64,000 bases of DNA from Sphingomonas kaistensis (GTDB taxonomy: Bacteria > Pseudomonadota > Alphaproteobacteria > Sphingomonadales > Sphingomonadaceae), in assembly GCF_011927725.1 (NCBI RefSeq), contig NZ_JAATJC010000001.1, positions 1,929,001 through 1,993,000 on the forward strand, read 5' to 3'. A program made the position numbers and the translations under genes. The notes under the pieces were generated by a model. The model did no database searches. It saw only the letters and a list, made by a program, of their open reading frames with translations, and was not told where the DNA came from. Positions 37,578-46,610 of this stretch are shown piece after piece (within the stretch, counting starts at the first letter, position 1; each line of letters begins with the position of its first letter).

Positions 37578-38806
37578 GAGGCGCGAGATCCGTCCAGCCT
37601 TGTCACTACCTGCAGGCAGGTATCGATCACCCGCTCGATCCCGTCCTCCAGGTCGAAGAACATCGGCAGCCGGACCAACCGCTCGGCAGTCCGGTCGGTA
37701 TGCTCCATCTCTCCGGCAGTGCGCCCAAAATGCTGGCCGCCCGGAGAAGAATGGAGCGGAACATAGTGGAACGGCGTGCCAACCCCTGCCTCACGCATGG
37801 CCGCGATGAAGGCACTCCGCTGCGCCGCGTTCCGCAGCAGGAGGTAGAACATGTGCCCGTTGCCGCGCACCGCCGGGTTCCAGCGCGGAAGGCCGATGCC
37901 GTATCTCTCCGGGAGGGCTGCGAGGCCTTCGAGATACCGGTCGAACAGTCGCCGCCGCCGCCGGGTGATCTCGCCGACATGCTCCAGCTGGCCGTGCAGG
38001 AAGGCGGCGATCAGCTCCCCTGGAAGATAGGAGGAGCCAAGATCCACCCAAGTGTATTTGTCGACCAGGCCGTCGATGAATTGGCTGCGATTGGTTCCCT
38101 TCTCGCGGATGATCCGGGCGCGGTCAGCGAGTTGGGGAGCATTGAGGGTGAGCGCACCGCCTTCGCCGCTGAGGATGTTCTTGGTTTCGTGGAAGCTGAA
38201 GGCGCCCATGTCGCCAAGACTGCCGGCTGGCCGGCCTTTATAAGTTGAACCAAGCGCTTGAGCGGCATCCTCGACAAGCAGCAATCCGTGCGCGTCGGCA
38301 ATGGCGGCGAGCGCATCCATATCTGCCGGGAATCCAGCATAATGGACGGCGAAGATCGCCCGTGTTCGCGGGCTGACTGCGTCCGCGACCTTGGCGGGAT
38401 CGAGGTTGAGGGTGACGGGATCAATGTCGACGAACACCGGGGTCGCGCCGCGAAGCACCACCGCATTGGCGGTCGACACGAATGTGAAGGACGGGAGGAT
38501 GACCTCGTCGCCGGGCTTGAGGTCGCACAGGATGGCGGCCATTTCGAGCGCCGCTGTACCGCTGTGCGTCAGAAGCGCGGAAGCGGAGCCGGTCAGCCGT
38601 GCGATGATGGCGTTGCACTCGGCGGTGAAGTGGCCATCCCCCGACAGCTGACCGCGCCGGATCGCCTGCACGATGTTGTCGAGCTCCCGGCCGACGATCG
38701 AAGGGCGGTTGAAGGGGATGGACGCGTCATGCGGAGCCACCACTGCGTGCGGTTCCTCGACAGGCAAGCGGTTGAACTGCAATCGCATGCTGGAACTCTG
38801 CGGCAT
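37571..38806 (-). CDS. rffA: dTDP-4-amino-4,6-dideoxygalactose transaminase (RffA/WecE-like)
   Basis: 411 residues. DegT/DnrJ/EryC1 aminotransferase. PLP lysine Lys209 in FSFHETKN, Asp180 in VEDAAQ; HYAGFPADM; the FHETKN form is typical of RffA/WecE rather than of FdtB. The substrate dTDP-4-oxo-6-deoxyglucose would need RmlA/RmlB, not in the window. It is the first gene of the minus-strand pair with the GT2, supplying an activated 4-amino sugar. Confidence 0.85.
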   Translation of the reverse strand: MPQSSSMRLQFNRLPVEEPHAVVAPHDASIPFNRPSIVGRELDNIVQAIRRGQLSGDGHFTAECNAIIARLTGSASALLTHSGTAALEMAAILCDLKPGDEVILPSFTFVSTANAVVLRGATPVFVDIDPVTLNLDPAKVADAVSPRTRAIFAVHYAGFPADMDALAAIADAHGLLLVEDAAQALGSTYKGRPAGSLGDMGAFSFHETKNILSGEGGALTLNAPQLADRARIIREKGTNRSQFIDGLVDKYTWVDLGSSYLPGELIAAFLHGQLEHVGEITRRRRRLFDRYLEGLAALPERYGIGLPRWNPAVRGNGHMFYLLLRNAAQRSAFIAAMREAGVGTPFHYVPLHSSPGGQHFGRTAGEMEHTDRTAERLVRLPMFFDLEDGIERVIDTCLQVVTRLDGSRASC

Positions 38807-38930
38807 TCCTCTACTCCCCCACTGGCGAGGGCTATAGAAGCAACTCGGTTAAAACAATGATGACGTCAGACGCCCTTGCGCCGGTGCGGGGGACTTTGGA
38901 TAAAGGTTTGACACCGGGGGGAGTACAAGC

Positions 38931-40532
38931 GTGGACGTGGTGAGGGCAGCCAGTGAATCTGGCGGCAATGGCGACTCCGCCAGGCAGTCCGCCGTAGATT
39001 CCGACGGGAGGATTGGCTTCACCCATATGCACGTCGCCGCCCTTGCCGTTTTGGTGGGGAGCTGGGTCGCCGCAAGCATGCGGCTGACGGTCGAGCCCGA
39101 CGAGGCGTGGATACTCCTCAGCACGGCTGAAACCTGGGGTGTCCAAGTTCCCCGAACCATCGCGACGGGCCTTCCGACCATTACCACCGGCGGACTGCAC
39201 CTGATCACCCACGGCATTCTGGCGCTGCTCAGCCTCGACGTTCTCGCGCATCGCATGATCACGATTGCTGCCAGCATAGCGTTGCTCTTCCTTGGTTTTC
39301 GCATCTTCCGCGCGGCGGGCAACGATCATGGCCTGGCGCTTGCCGGGACGGTGCTACTGGCCGCGACGCCAGGCATCCTGCTCCAGGCAAGTCTCGCCCT
39401 GGGCGAAGTCATGGCTTTCGCGCTGCTTCTGGCGTCCGCCGCACATTGGACCTGGCGTGGCCGCAACTCGGCCTCGGCGGCGCTGGTCACGGGCCTTCTC
39501 TTCAGCCTTGCCTGCGCGACCCGGATCAACCTCCTCGCGGGGCTCGGCGCCTTTCTGCTGTTCGTGGCGGTATTTCACCCGGGTGACTGGGCCAAGCTGC
39601 GCCGTGCTGCCCTAGCACTGGTGGTCGCCCTTGTTGTGAATGGAGCGATGACCGCGCTTCACTACTGGTTTGGTGGCGGCGGGCTGGGCGAGCGAGAGGC
39701 CGCACTACTCGGTGCCGCGACTGGCGCACGCACCGTCCGCAACCTGCCGTACCTGCTGGAAACCTTTGAAGTCGCAAACCAGCATTTTCCCTTCCTTCTT
39801 GCAGGGGGAATTGCCCTGGTCTGGCTGTTCCGCCGCACCAATCCCCGGAGCGATGAAGGTGTCCGCGCCAACGATCTCGCCGCGCTGCTGATCGCCGTCG
39901 GAGGAGTAATGGCGCTCGCATGGTTGGTGCGAGCGCCCATCCCCCACCTGCGCTACCTGTGGCCCGCGACAGCATGCCTGTGGACCGGCGGCATCCTTGT
40001 CCTGCTCGACTGGGTCAACAGCCAGCAAAAGCGCCAACCCCGGACAATGCTGCACCTCTTGGTAGCGTTCGCGTTCGTCGGGTCGCTCGCAAGCAACGTC
40101 AGGGCCCTGATAGTCAGTGACAGCAGCATTCTAGCCTATCAGTTCATGGGCATGAGTCCCCGCTATGCTGCTCCTCACCAAGCTATGGGGCTCGACTTCA
40201 TGTTCCAGAGGAAGCAGGCGCAAATGGTCGCCAATCTGCCTCCGAGCGCGCGTATCGAGGCGCTTGCCCTTGAAACCTCAATGCCGATAGTCCTGCTGAG
40301 CGGACGGCCCCTCTACAGCCTCGACCACGCGCCAAAATCCAACGGCGGGCGATTCATCGTCACGACGTCGGCGGACTACCGCATATGGAGTCCGGGTCCT
40401 CAGTTCAGCCAGTGGCGAGCGACCCATACGCGTGAGCTGTTTGCCGCGGGCGGCAATGCGCTCCTGCAGGTCGATCCTTCAGCTCCGCCGGCACCACAAG
40501 ATCGTCGATCGGTTGGGGGTCACACCTGGTAG
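38931..40532 (+). CDS. GT-C-fold membrane glycosyltransferase-like protein (ArnT/PMT-like)
   Basis: 533 residues from GTG 38931 with GGGGGAG upstream. About ten hydrophobic helices. The first periplasmic loop contains EPDEAW, the acidic pair that marks GT-C glycosyltransferases (Asp/Glu near the first helix). The long C-terminal periplasmic part has no known motif. It would transfer a sugar from a lipid-phosphate carrier, perhaps the GT2 product. Divergent from the transaminase. Substrate unknown. Confidence 0.65.
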   Translation: MDVVRAASESGGNGDSARQSAVDSDGRIGFTHMHVAALAVLVGSWVAASMRLTVEPDEAWILLSTAETWGVQVPRTIATGLPTITTGGLHLITHGILALLSLDVLAHRMITIAASIALLFLGFRIFRAAGNDHGLALAGTVLLAATPGILLQASLALGEVMAFALLLASAAHWTWRGRNSASAALVTGLLFSLACATRINLLAGLGAFLLFVAVFHPGDWAKLRRAALALVVALVVNGAMTALHYWFGGGGLGEREAALLGAATGARTVRNLPYLLETFEVANQHFPFLLAGGIALVWLFRRTNPRSDEGVRANDLAALLIAVGGVMALAWLVRAPIPHLRYLWPATACLWTGGILVLLDWVNSQQKRQPRTMLHLLVAFAFVGSLASNVRALIVSDSSILAYQFMGMSPRYAAPHQAMGLDFMFQRKQAQMVANLPPSARIEALALETSMPIVLLSGRPLYSLDHAPKSNGGRFIVTTSADYRIWSPGPQFSQWRATHTRELFAAGGNALLQVDPSAPPAPQDRRSVGGHTW

Positions 40533-40658
40533 CCGTCCTTGCTCGATGCGTTGCGACCGTTCGTGCATCCGAGTCCCGTACCCATCGCCATCTGGAATAT
40601 CAGAACGCGGTGGGGGGCATCTTCGCGGAGCGTAGGGCGGGACAGATGCGCGACCCTC

Positions 40659-41078
40659 CTACACCCCGAAGGTCACGTGGCCATTCGCGTCGATCGGCCA
40701 GGCCGGATTGAAGGCGATCTCCCATGCGTGGCCGTCGGGGTCCTCGACATAGCCGCGGAAGCCGCCGTGGGGCGGGGCATCGGCGGGGCGCAGGAGGTGG
40801 CCGCCGGCAGCGACGAGTCGGGCGATGACCTGCCGGACTTCTTCCTCGCTCCCGACATTGTGGCCGAGGGCGAAGGCGCCCGGGCTCGCAAGTCCCTTGC
40901 GATTGCTGTCTTCCTCCAGCCCCGCCTTGCTCCAGGTGGCGAGGACGAAGCCATTCATCTGGTAAAAGGCGATCTCGTCATTCTCAAACACCGGGGTCCA
41001 GCCGAAGCCGTCACGGTAAAAGGCCTTCGACCGATCGAGATCGTCGGTGGCCAGCGTCAGGACCGACATCGACTGCAT
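40659..41078 (-). CDS. VOC-family (glyoxalase-fold) protein
   Basis: 139 residues from ATG 41078, whose A is the last base of the paaZ stop (TGATG). Two beta-alpha-beta-beta-beta units; typical VTLATDDLDRSKAFYRDGFGW-type start and VEDPDGHAWEIAFNP end. Possible roles include glyoxalase-like, dioxygenase-like or resistance proteins; metal ligands are not certain. It ends the paaG-paaZ transcript. Confidence 0.82.
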   Translation of the reverse strand: MQSMSVLTLATDDLDRSKAFYRDGFGWTPVFENDEIAFYQMNGFVLATWSKAGLEEDSNRKGLASPGAFALGHNVGSEEEVRQVIARLVAAGGHLLRPADAPPHGGFRGYVEDPDGHAWEIAFNPAWPIDANGHVTFGV

Positions 41079-43102
41079 CAAGGGACGTTCTCCGTCAGCA
41101 AGTCGTAGGTCGCGACCAGTTCATCCTTTTGGTTGAAGATCTCGACCGCCCAGCGGACAACGCCGGTTTCCTCGCTCTTCAGCGACTTGGAACGGACGGT
41201 GAGCTCGACCCGCATCGAATCGCCCGGATAGAGCGGGGTCAGAAAGCGGAGATTTTCCAGACCGGTGTTGGCGAGGACGGGGCCCGGATCGGGATCGACG
41301 AACAGGCCGGCGGCGAAGCTCAGGATCAGGTAGCCGTGGGCGACCCGGCCCTCGAAGATGGGCGAGGCCTTGGCCGCTTCCTCGTCCATGTGGGCGTAGA
41401 AGGTGTCGCCGGTGAAATGGGCGAAATGCTCGATATCCTCGACGCTTACCGTCCGGCTGCCAGTCTTGAGCGTATCGCCGATATGGAGCTCGCTCATCCG
41501 TTTGCGGAAGGGATGGGTTTGGACGACGTGCTTGGGACCGCCGGGACTATATTGCGAGGTGATCGCCGCGATCATTTCGGGCGAGCCCTGGAGCGCGGTG
41601 CGCTGCATGTAGTGGGTGACGCCGCGGATGCCGCCCATCTCTTCGCCGCCGCCGGCCCGGCCCGGCCCGCCGTGGACGAGGACAGGCAAGGGGCTGCCAT
41701 GCCCGGTCGAGAAGGCGGCGTTGGTGCGGTCGATCACCAGCATCCGGCCGTGAAACGCCCCGGCGCCGAGGACGAAGTCGCGCGCCACATCGCCGGAATG
41801 GGTGAACAGCGACAGCGCGAGGCTGCCCTTGCCGCGGTTGGCGAGCCGGACCGCGTCGGCAAGGTCCGTGTAGGGCATCAGGGTCGCGACCGGGCCGAAT
41901 GGCTCGACGTCGTGCGCCGCCTCGCAGGCCCAAGGATCGTCGGCGCACAGCAGCACGGGTGACATGAAGGCGCCCCCGTCGGGGCCGGTTGCGGCGCCGG
42001 GATCGCCCCATCCGACGCGCGCGCCGTCAGCCGTGATGGCGGCGACCGCTTCCCGCACACTGTCGCGCTGGGCCCGGCTGACGAGCGCACCCATGCCGGT
42101 CGCCTTGTCACGCGGATCGCCCACCGCGAGCGCCGAGAGCCTTGCGGCGAGCGCCTCCTCCACCGCGCCGAGGAACGCCGCAGGAACCATCGCGCGGCGG
42201 ATCGCGGTGCACTTCTGCCCGGCCTTGACCGTCATCTCGTTGACCACCTCGGCCACGAACAATTCGAACTCGGGGGTGCCGGGGGCGGCATCGGGGCCGA
42301 GGACCGAGGCGTTGAGGCTGTCCTGCTCGGCGATGAATTTGACGCTCTCGCGCTGGATGACGGGATGGGTCCTGAGCTTGAGCGCGGTCTGGGCCGAGCC
42401 GGTGAAGCTGACCACGTCCTGCCCGGTCAGGTGATCGAACAGGTCGCCGACCCCGCCCACCACCAATTGCACCGCGCCGTCCGGCAGCACGCCGGCTTCG
42501 ATCATCACCCGGAATGCCGCCTCGGCCAGCCAGGCGGTGGCGCTGGCGGGCTTCACGACCGCTGGAACGCCCGCGAGCAGCGCCGGGGCAAGCTTTTCGA
42601 GCATTCCCCAGACGGGAAAATTGAACGCGTTGATGTGGACCGCGACGCCCTGCAGCGACGTATAGATGTGCTGGCCCTGGAACAAAGGCGACTTGCTTAG
42701 CGGTTCGAGCTGGCCGTCGAGCAGCACGTGCGCATCGGGCAGCTCGCGCCGGCCCTTGCTGGAAAAGGACAGCAGCGTGCCCGCGCCGCCTTCGATGTCG
42801 ATCCAGCCATCCTTGCGCGTCGCACCGGTGGCGTAGTTGAGCTCGTACAATTCTTCCTTGCGGGCGAGGATGGCGAGGCCGAGCGCCTTCAGCATCCGGG
42901 CGCGCTGGTGAAAGGTCAGCGCCCGAAGCGCCGGGCCGCCGACCTCGCGGGCGAAGCGCGCCATGCCACCGAAATCGATCCCGCCCGAGCCGGTAAGCGC
43001 CACCGGCGACCCGTCGAGGGCGCTTGGAAGCTCGGTCAGGCTGCCGGCGTCGCCCGGCGTCCATTCACCGCGGGCGTAGTTCAAAAGCTGCTGGGTTTTC
43101 AT
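41078..43102 (-). CDS. paaZ: bifunctional PaaZ: oxepin-CoA hydrolase / 3-oxo-5,6-dehydrosuberyl-CoA semialdehyde dehydrogenase
   Basis: 674 residues from ATG 43102. Aldehyde dehydrogenase half: NFPVWGMLEKLAPALLAG, Glu259 (FIAEQDSLN) and nucleophile Cys298 (AGQKCTAI), nearly the E. coli PaaZ positions. C-terminal MaoC/hot-dog half (after ~530) with FTGDTFYAHMD. The enzyme opens the oxepin ring of phenylacetyl-CoA catabolism. No paaABCDE or paaK nearby, so the rest of the pathway is elsewhere. Confidence 0.93.
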   Translation of the reverse strand: MKTQQLLNYARGEWTPGDAGSLTELPSALDGSPVALTGSGGIDFGGMARFAREVGGPALRALTFHQRARMLKALGLAILARKEELYELNYATGATRKDGWIDIEGGAGTLLSFSSKGRRELPDAHVLLDGQLEPLSKSPLFQGQHIYTSLQGVAVHINAFNFPVWGMLEKLAPALLAGVPAVVKPASATAWLAEAAFRVMIEAGVLPDGAVQLVVGGVGDLFDHLTGQDVVSFTGSAQTALKLRTHPVIQRESVKFIAEQDSLNASVLGPDAAPGTPEFELFVAEVVNEMTVKAGQKCTAIRRAMVPAAFLGAVEEALAARLSALAVGDPRDKATGMGALVSRAQRDSVREAVAAITADGARVGWGDPGAATGPDGGAFMSPVLLCADDPWACEAAHDVEPFGPVATLMPYTDLADAVRLANRGKGSLALSLFTHSGDVARDFVLGAGAFHGRMLVIDRTNAAFSTGHGSPLPVLVHGGPGRAGGGEEMGGIRGVTHYMQRTALQGSPEMIAAITSQYSPGGPKHVVQTHPFRKRMSELHIGDTLKTGSRTVSVEDIEHFAHFTGDTFYAHMDEEAAKASPIFEGRVAHGYLILSFAAGLFVDPDPGPVLANTGLENLRFLTPLYPGDSMRVELTVRSKSLKSEETGVVRWAVEIFNQKDELVATYDLLTENVP

Positions 43103-43152
43103 GGGCACACCCTAGGCAGGGTCAGTGCCGAGGCCAAGCGCGGCCGCGGTGC

Positions 43153-43935
43153 CTAGCGCCCCCGGTAGACCGCCGGACGCTTTTCGAGGAACGCCGCAAC
43201 GCCTTCGCGATAATCTTCGGTGAAGCCGAGGCGCCGCATTTCGTCGCGCTGGAGATCAAGCTCCGCATCGAGCGTGCGCTCGCCCGACGTGCGGATCAGC
43301 CGCTTGATCGCGGCGAGACCGAGCGGCGGAAGACCGGCCAGCCTGGTTGCCAGCGCATCGACCTGGCCGTCGAGTTCGTCGTCTTCGACGCACTTCCAGA
43401 TCAGGCCCCAATCGGCGGCCTTTTCCGCCGGCAGAGGCTCGGCGGTCAGTGCGAGGCCGAGCGCGCGGGCCTGGCCGACCAGCCGGGGCAGGTGCCAGCT
43501 GCCGCCGCTGTCGGGGATGAGGCCGAGATTGGCGAAGCTCTGGATGAACTTGGCGGAGCGGCCCGCAACCACCAGGTCGCAGGCAAGCGCGATGTTCGCG
43601 CCCGCACCGGCCGCGACGCCCTGAACCCGGGCGATGACCGGCTGATCGAGGCTGGCGAGTCGGCGAACCAGGGGATTCCAGCTCCCTTCGACCGTCTCGC
43701 CAAGGTCGACCGCCTGGCCGGGGGCGACCGCGCGGTCGTTGAGGTCCTGCCCCGCGCAGAAACCGCGCCCGGCGCCGGTCAGGACGATGACCCGCGCGCT
43801 TTCCGCCGCGCGGTCCAGCGCGTCGCGCAGTTCGGCGTGCATCGCGGCCGTGAAACTGTTGAGGCGATCGGGACGGTTCAGGGTGATCCGCGCGACGCCA
43901 TCCTTCTCGGCATAGAGGATGGCCGGTTCGCTCAC
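43153..43935 (-). CDS. paaG: enoyl-CoA hydratase/isomerase, PaaG-like
   Basis: 260 residues from GTG 43935 (GTGA overlap with the PqqD-like gene). Crotonase fold: oxyanion-hole GRGFCAGQDL and GAGANIALACDLVVA, LGLIPDSGGSW. The FCAGQDL form and length agree with PaaG (1,2-epoxyphenylacetyl-CoA isomerase), and the paaZ neighbour supports it. 50 nt separate it from paaZ. Confidence 0.88.
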   Translation of the reverse strand: MSEPAILYAEKDGVARITLNRPDRLNSFTAAMHAELRDALDRAAESARVIVLTGAGRGFCAGQDLNDRAVAPGQAVDLGETVEGSWNPLVRRLASLDQPVIARVQGVAAGAGANIALACDLVVAGRSAKFIQSFANLGLIPDSGGSWHLPRLVGQARALGLALTAEPLPAEKAADWGLIWKCVEDDELDGQVDALATRLAGLPPLGLAAIKRLIRTSGERTLDAELDLQRDEMRRLGFTEDYREGVAAFLEKRPAVYRGR

Positions 43936-44201
43936 CGGACCTCCTCCACCAGCCCTTCGCTCGTCATCTGCTCCAGCAGCGCGACGACCTCGGCCCGGCA
44001 TTGGGCGTCGTCCACCTCATATTCCGAGGTCAGCCGGGCCACGAGGTCGTCGATGCCGCGCGGCTCTTCCAGCAGGCGCCAGACCGTCGCCGTGACTTCC
44101 TCCATGCCATAGGCGAACCCCCGGTCGGCCTGCAGCGCGACCACGTCGTCGCCGACGTCGGTCGACATGGTGGCGGCGGTACGACGATAAGTGGCGCTCA
44201 T
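43932..44201 (-). CDS. PqqD-like small protein (RiPP-recognition-element fold)
   Basis: 89 residues. A winged-helix PqqD/RRE pattern: three N-terminal strands (YRRTAATMSTDVGDDVVAL and GFAYGMEEVTATVW), then helices LLEEPRGIDDLVARL, EYEVDDAQCRAEVVALL, EQMTSEGLVEE. PqqD and RREs bind the leader of ribosomally made peptides for modification. It is coupled on both sides by 4-nt overlaps to the cysteine-cluster gene and paaG. No radical SAM enzyme or precursor is seen nearby. PqqD-like identity is from pattern only. Confidence 0.7.
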   Translation of the reverse strand: MSATYRRTAATMSTDVGDDVVALQADRGFAYGMEEVTATVWRLLEEPRGIDDLVARLTSEYEVDDAQCRAEVVALLEQMTSEGLVEEVR

Positions 44202-44695
44202 GACGCGGACTCCGAACTGAGAATGGGACCTTCACTCCGGTTGCGGAAATGACGGTCGAGATAATGGTCGAGTGCAAAGGATCGCATCAGCACCTCGGCC
44301 GACCCGCTTCCCGCGCGGCGCTCGGTCCGGCTGTCGGGAAACGTCGCCCCGGGGGCGAGCGCCGCCTGCAGTTCCCCGGCGAGCCGCCGCGCCTCCGCCA
44401 CCAGCGGCAACGCGGAGTCGAGATGCCGACCGCCGCGCACTTCCTCGAGCAGGCGGCAGGCGTAAGCGGCGCACACCCTAGGGCGCGAACCATAGATGGT
44501 GCAGGTCGCTCCCTCGAGCTTCGGGCAGGGCAGGGCGAACAAGGTCGGCGCCGTTCCTTCGAGAACGGGAAGGCCGACGGCGATGGCGGGTTCGACCTCG
44601 TCCGGTTCGAGCTTGGCACCGTCGTGCAACGCGCCGGTGCAGCACAGGCCGCAGGACGTGCAGAGTTGGCTCTCCACGTTCATCGGCTCGCTCAT
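44198..44695 (-). CDS. YkgJ-type cysteine-cluster protein
   Basis: 165 residues from ATG 44695 (ATGA overlap with the exporter stop). Cys12, Cys15, Cys18 and Cys19 (CTSCGLCC) and later Cys residues (LPCPKL, ATCTIYGSRPRVC, AYAC) form the YkgJ/CxxCxxCC family, presumed to bind Fe-S or zinc. Function unknown. Placed between the ABC exporter and the PqqD-like gene. Confidence 0.82.
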   Translation of the reverse strand: MSEPMNVESQLCTSCGLCCTGALHDGAKLEPDEVEPAIAVGLPVLEGTAPTLFALPCPKLEGATCTIYGSRPRVCAAYACRLLEEVRGGRHLDSALPLVAEARRLAGELQAALAPGATFPDSRTERRAGSGSAEVLMRSFALDHYLDRHFRNRSEGPILSSESAS

Positions 44696-46482
44696 GCGGC
44701 GACGTCGAACTGCAGGCGGGCGAGACGCGCATAGAGGCCGCCGCGGGCCGTCAGCGTGGCGTGGGTGCCTTCTTCGACGATCCGCCCCTCGTCCATGACG
44801 ATGATCCGGTCGGCCGCACGGACGGTGGCCAGGCGGTGGGCGATGACCACGGTGGTGCGGCTTTCCATCAGGCGTTCGAGCGCTTCCTGAACGGCCGCCT
44901 CGCTTTCGGCGTCGAGCGCGCTGGTCGCCTCGTCGAGCAGCAGCAGCGGCGCATCGCGCAGCAGCGCGCGGGCGATGGCAATCCGCTGCCGCTGGCCGCC
45001 CGACAAGCGCGCGCCACTTTCGCCAAGGAAGGTGTCGTAGCCGTCCGGCAGCGCGGACAGGAACTGATGCGCATTGGCGGCGCGGGCAGCGGCCTCGATC
45101 TCGGCTTCGCTCGCGTCCCACCGACCGTAGCGGAGGTTGTCGCGGGCGCTGGCGGCGAAGATCACCGTTTCCTGCGGCACGAGCGCGATGTGGCGGCGAA
45201 GGTCGGCAGGATCGAGGTCGCGCACATCGACACCGTCGAACGACACGGCGCCGGCCTGGGGGTCGTAGAAGCGCAGCGCGAGCTGGAAGAGGGTCGACTT
45301 GCCCGCGCCCGAGGGTCCCACCACCGCGACGGTCTCGCCCGGCGCGACGCTGATGGTCAGCCCATCCAGCGCCTTGGTGTCGGGCCTGGTCGGGTAGCGG
45401 AAGTCGACGCCATCGAACGCGAGCGCTCCGGTCGCCGGTTCGGGCAGCGCCTTGGTGACGGCGGGAGCGCTGATCTCGGCCTTGGCTGCGATCAGTTCGG
45501 CAAGGCGCCCGGCGGCACCCGATCCGCGCAGCAGGTCGCCATAGACTTCGCTCAAGGCGGCGAAAGCGCCGCCGACCAGTACGCCGGTGAAGACAAAGGC
45601 GGCGATCTCGCCCCCGGTCATGCGGCCGGCGGCAACGTCGATCGCACCTTCCCAGATGACCATCACGATGGCGCCGAACATCAGGGCGATCAGCACCACG
45701 GTCATGATGGCGCGCAGGCGCATGCGGGTGCGCGCGGTGGTGAAGGCGTTTTCGACCACCTCGGCGAAGCGCGCTTCTTCGCGGCGCTCCTGCCCGAAAG
45801 CCTGAACGATCTTCATCGCGCCCAGGACCTCGCTGACATTGGCCCCGACGTCGGCGATCCGGTCCTGGCTGGCGCGCGATAGTGCGCGGACCTTGCGGCC
45901 GAACAGGATGATCGGACCGAACAGCAGGGGGATGGCGATCAGCAGCAGCCCGGCGAGCTTGGGGCTGAGCGCGAACAGGTAGATGATCCCGCCGATCCCG
46001 GTGACGAGATTGCGCAGCGCAAAGGACACGGAAGTACCGACCACCTGTTCTAGCACCGCGGTATCGGCGGTGAGGCGGGAGGCGATCTCGCTCGGGCGGT
46101 TTTCCTCGAAGAAGCGCGGGGGCAGGGTGAGGAGATTGCGCTGCACCTGACGGCGCAGGTCGGCGACCGTGCGCTCGCCCAGCCACGAGACGAAGTAGAA
46201 GCGGAAGCCGGTCGCGAGCGCCAGCACGATCACGATCATCAGCAGGTATTGGAAAGCCTGGCTGACCGCGTCGCCGCTCACCGACCCGCCGGCGAACCCA
46301 CGGTCGATGACCTGCTTGAAGCCATAGGGGATTGCCAGCGTCGCGGCCGAACTCACGCCGAGGAAGAATAGCGCCGCGAGGATCCGTGCCGGATATTTGC
46401 CGGCAGCCTTGAAGACGAGCTTCAGGTTGCCGATGCTCCGGCCGGTTTTGATGTTTTCCTTGTCGTCGGACCCGCTCGCCAT
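44692..46482 (-). CDS. MsbA-like ABC exporter (fused membrane and ATPase domains)
   Basis: 596 residues from ATG 46482; an upstream in-frame ATG at 46518 lacks support. Six-helix exporter domain, then ATPase with Walker A GPSGAGKST, signature ARLSGGQRQRIA, LLLLDEATSALD and the H-loop IAHRLATVR. It heads the chain exporter, cysteine-cluster, PqqD-like, paaG. Substrate unknown: lipid, drug or peptide export are all possible; the context suggests peptide export as one option. Confidence 0.85.
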   Translation of the reverse strand: MASGSDDKENIKTGRSIGNLKLVFKAAGKYPARILAALFFLGVSSAATLAIPYGFKQVIDRGFAGGSVSGDAVSQAFQYLLMIVIVLALATGFRFYFVSWLGERTVADLRRQVQRNLLTLPPRFFEENRPSEIASRLTADTAVLEQVVGTSVSFALRNLVTGIGGIIYLFALSPKLAGLLLIAIPLLFGPIILFGRKVRALSRASQDRIADVGANVSEVLGAMKIVQAFGQERREEARFAEVVENAFTTARTRMRLRAIMTVVLIALMFGAIVMVIWEGAIDVAAGRMTGGEIAAFVFTGVLVGGAFAALSEVYGDLLRGSGAAGRLAELIAAKAEISAPAVTKALPEPATGALAFDGVDFRYPTRPDTKALDGLTISVAPGETVAVVGPSGAGKSTLFQLALRFYDPQAGAVSFDGVDVRDLDPADLRRHIALVPQETVIFAASARDNLRYGRWDASEAEIEAAARAANAHQFLSALPDGYDTFLGESGARLSGGQRQRIAIARALLRDAPLLLLDEATSALDAESEAAVQEALERLMESRTTVVIAHRLATVRAADRIIVMDEGRIVEEGTHATLTARGGLYARLARLQFDVAA

Positions 46483-46610
46483 GAGGGCAGCGGTTAGCAG
46501 GGGCAACGGCGGACACAAAGCCCCGGCGTGGGACAGCCCTCGCCTATCTTGCCAGCGGACCCTTTCGGTTCCACACCGGTTGGTGGGCGAAAGATCATAA
46601 GTGAGAGTGG

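Noticed and set aside
44692..46516. Long alternative frame on the minus strand through the ABC exporter
   Set aside because: Arg/Gly/Pro-rich second-frame translation; the exporter frame has Walker A, signature and H-loop.
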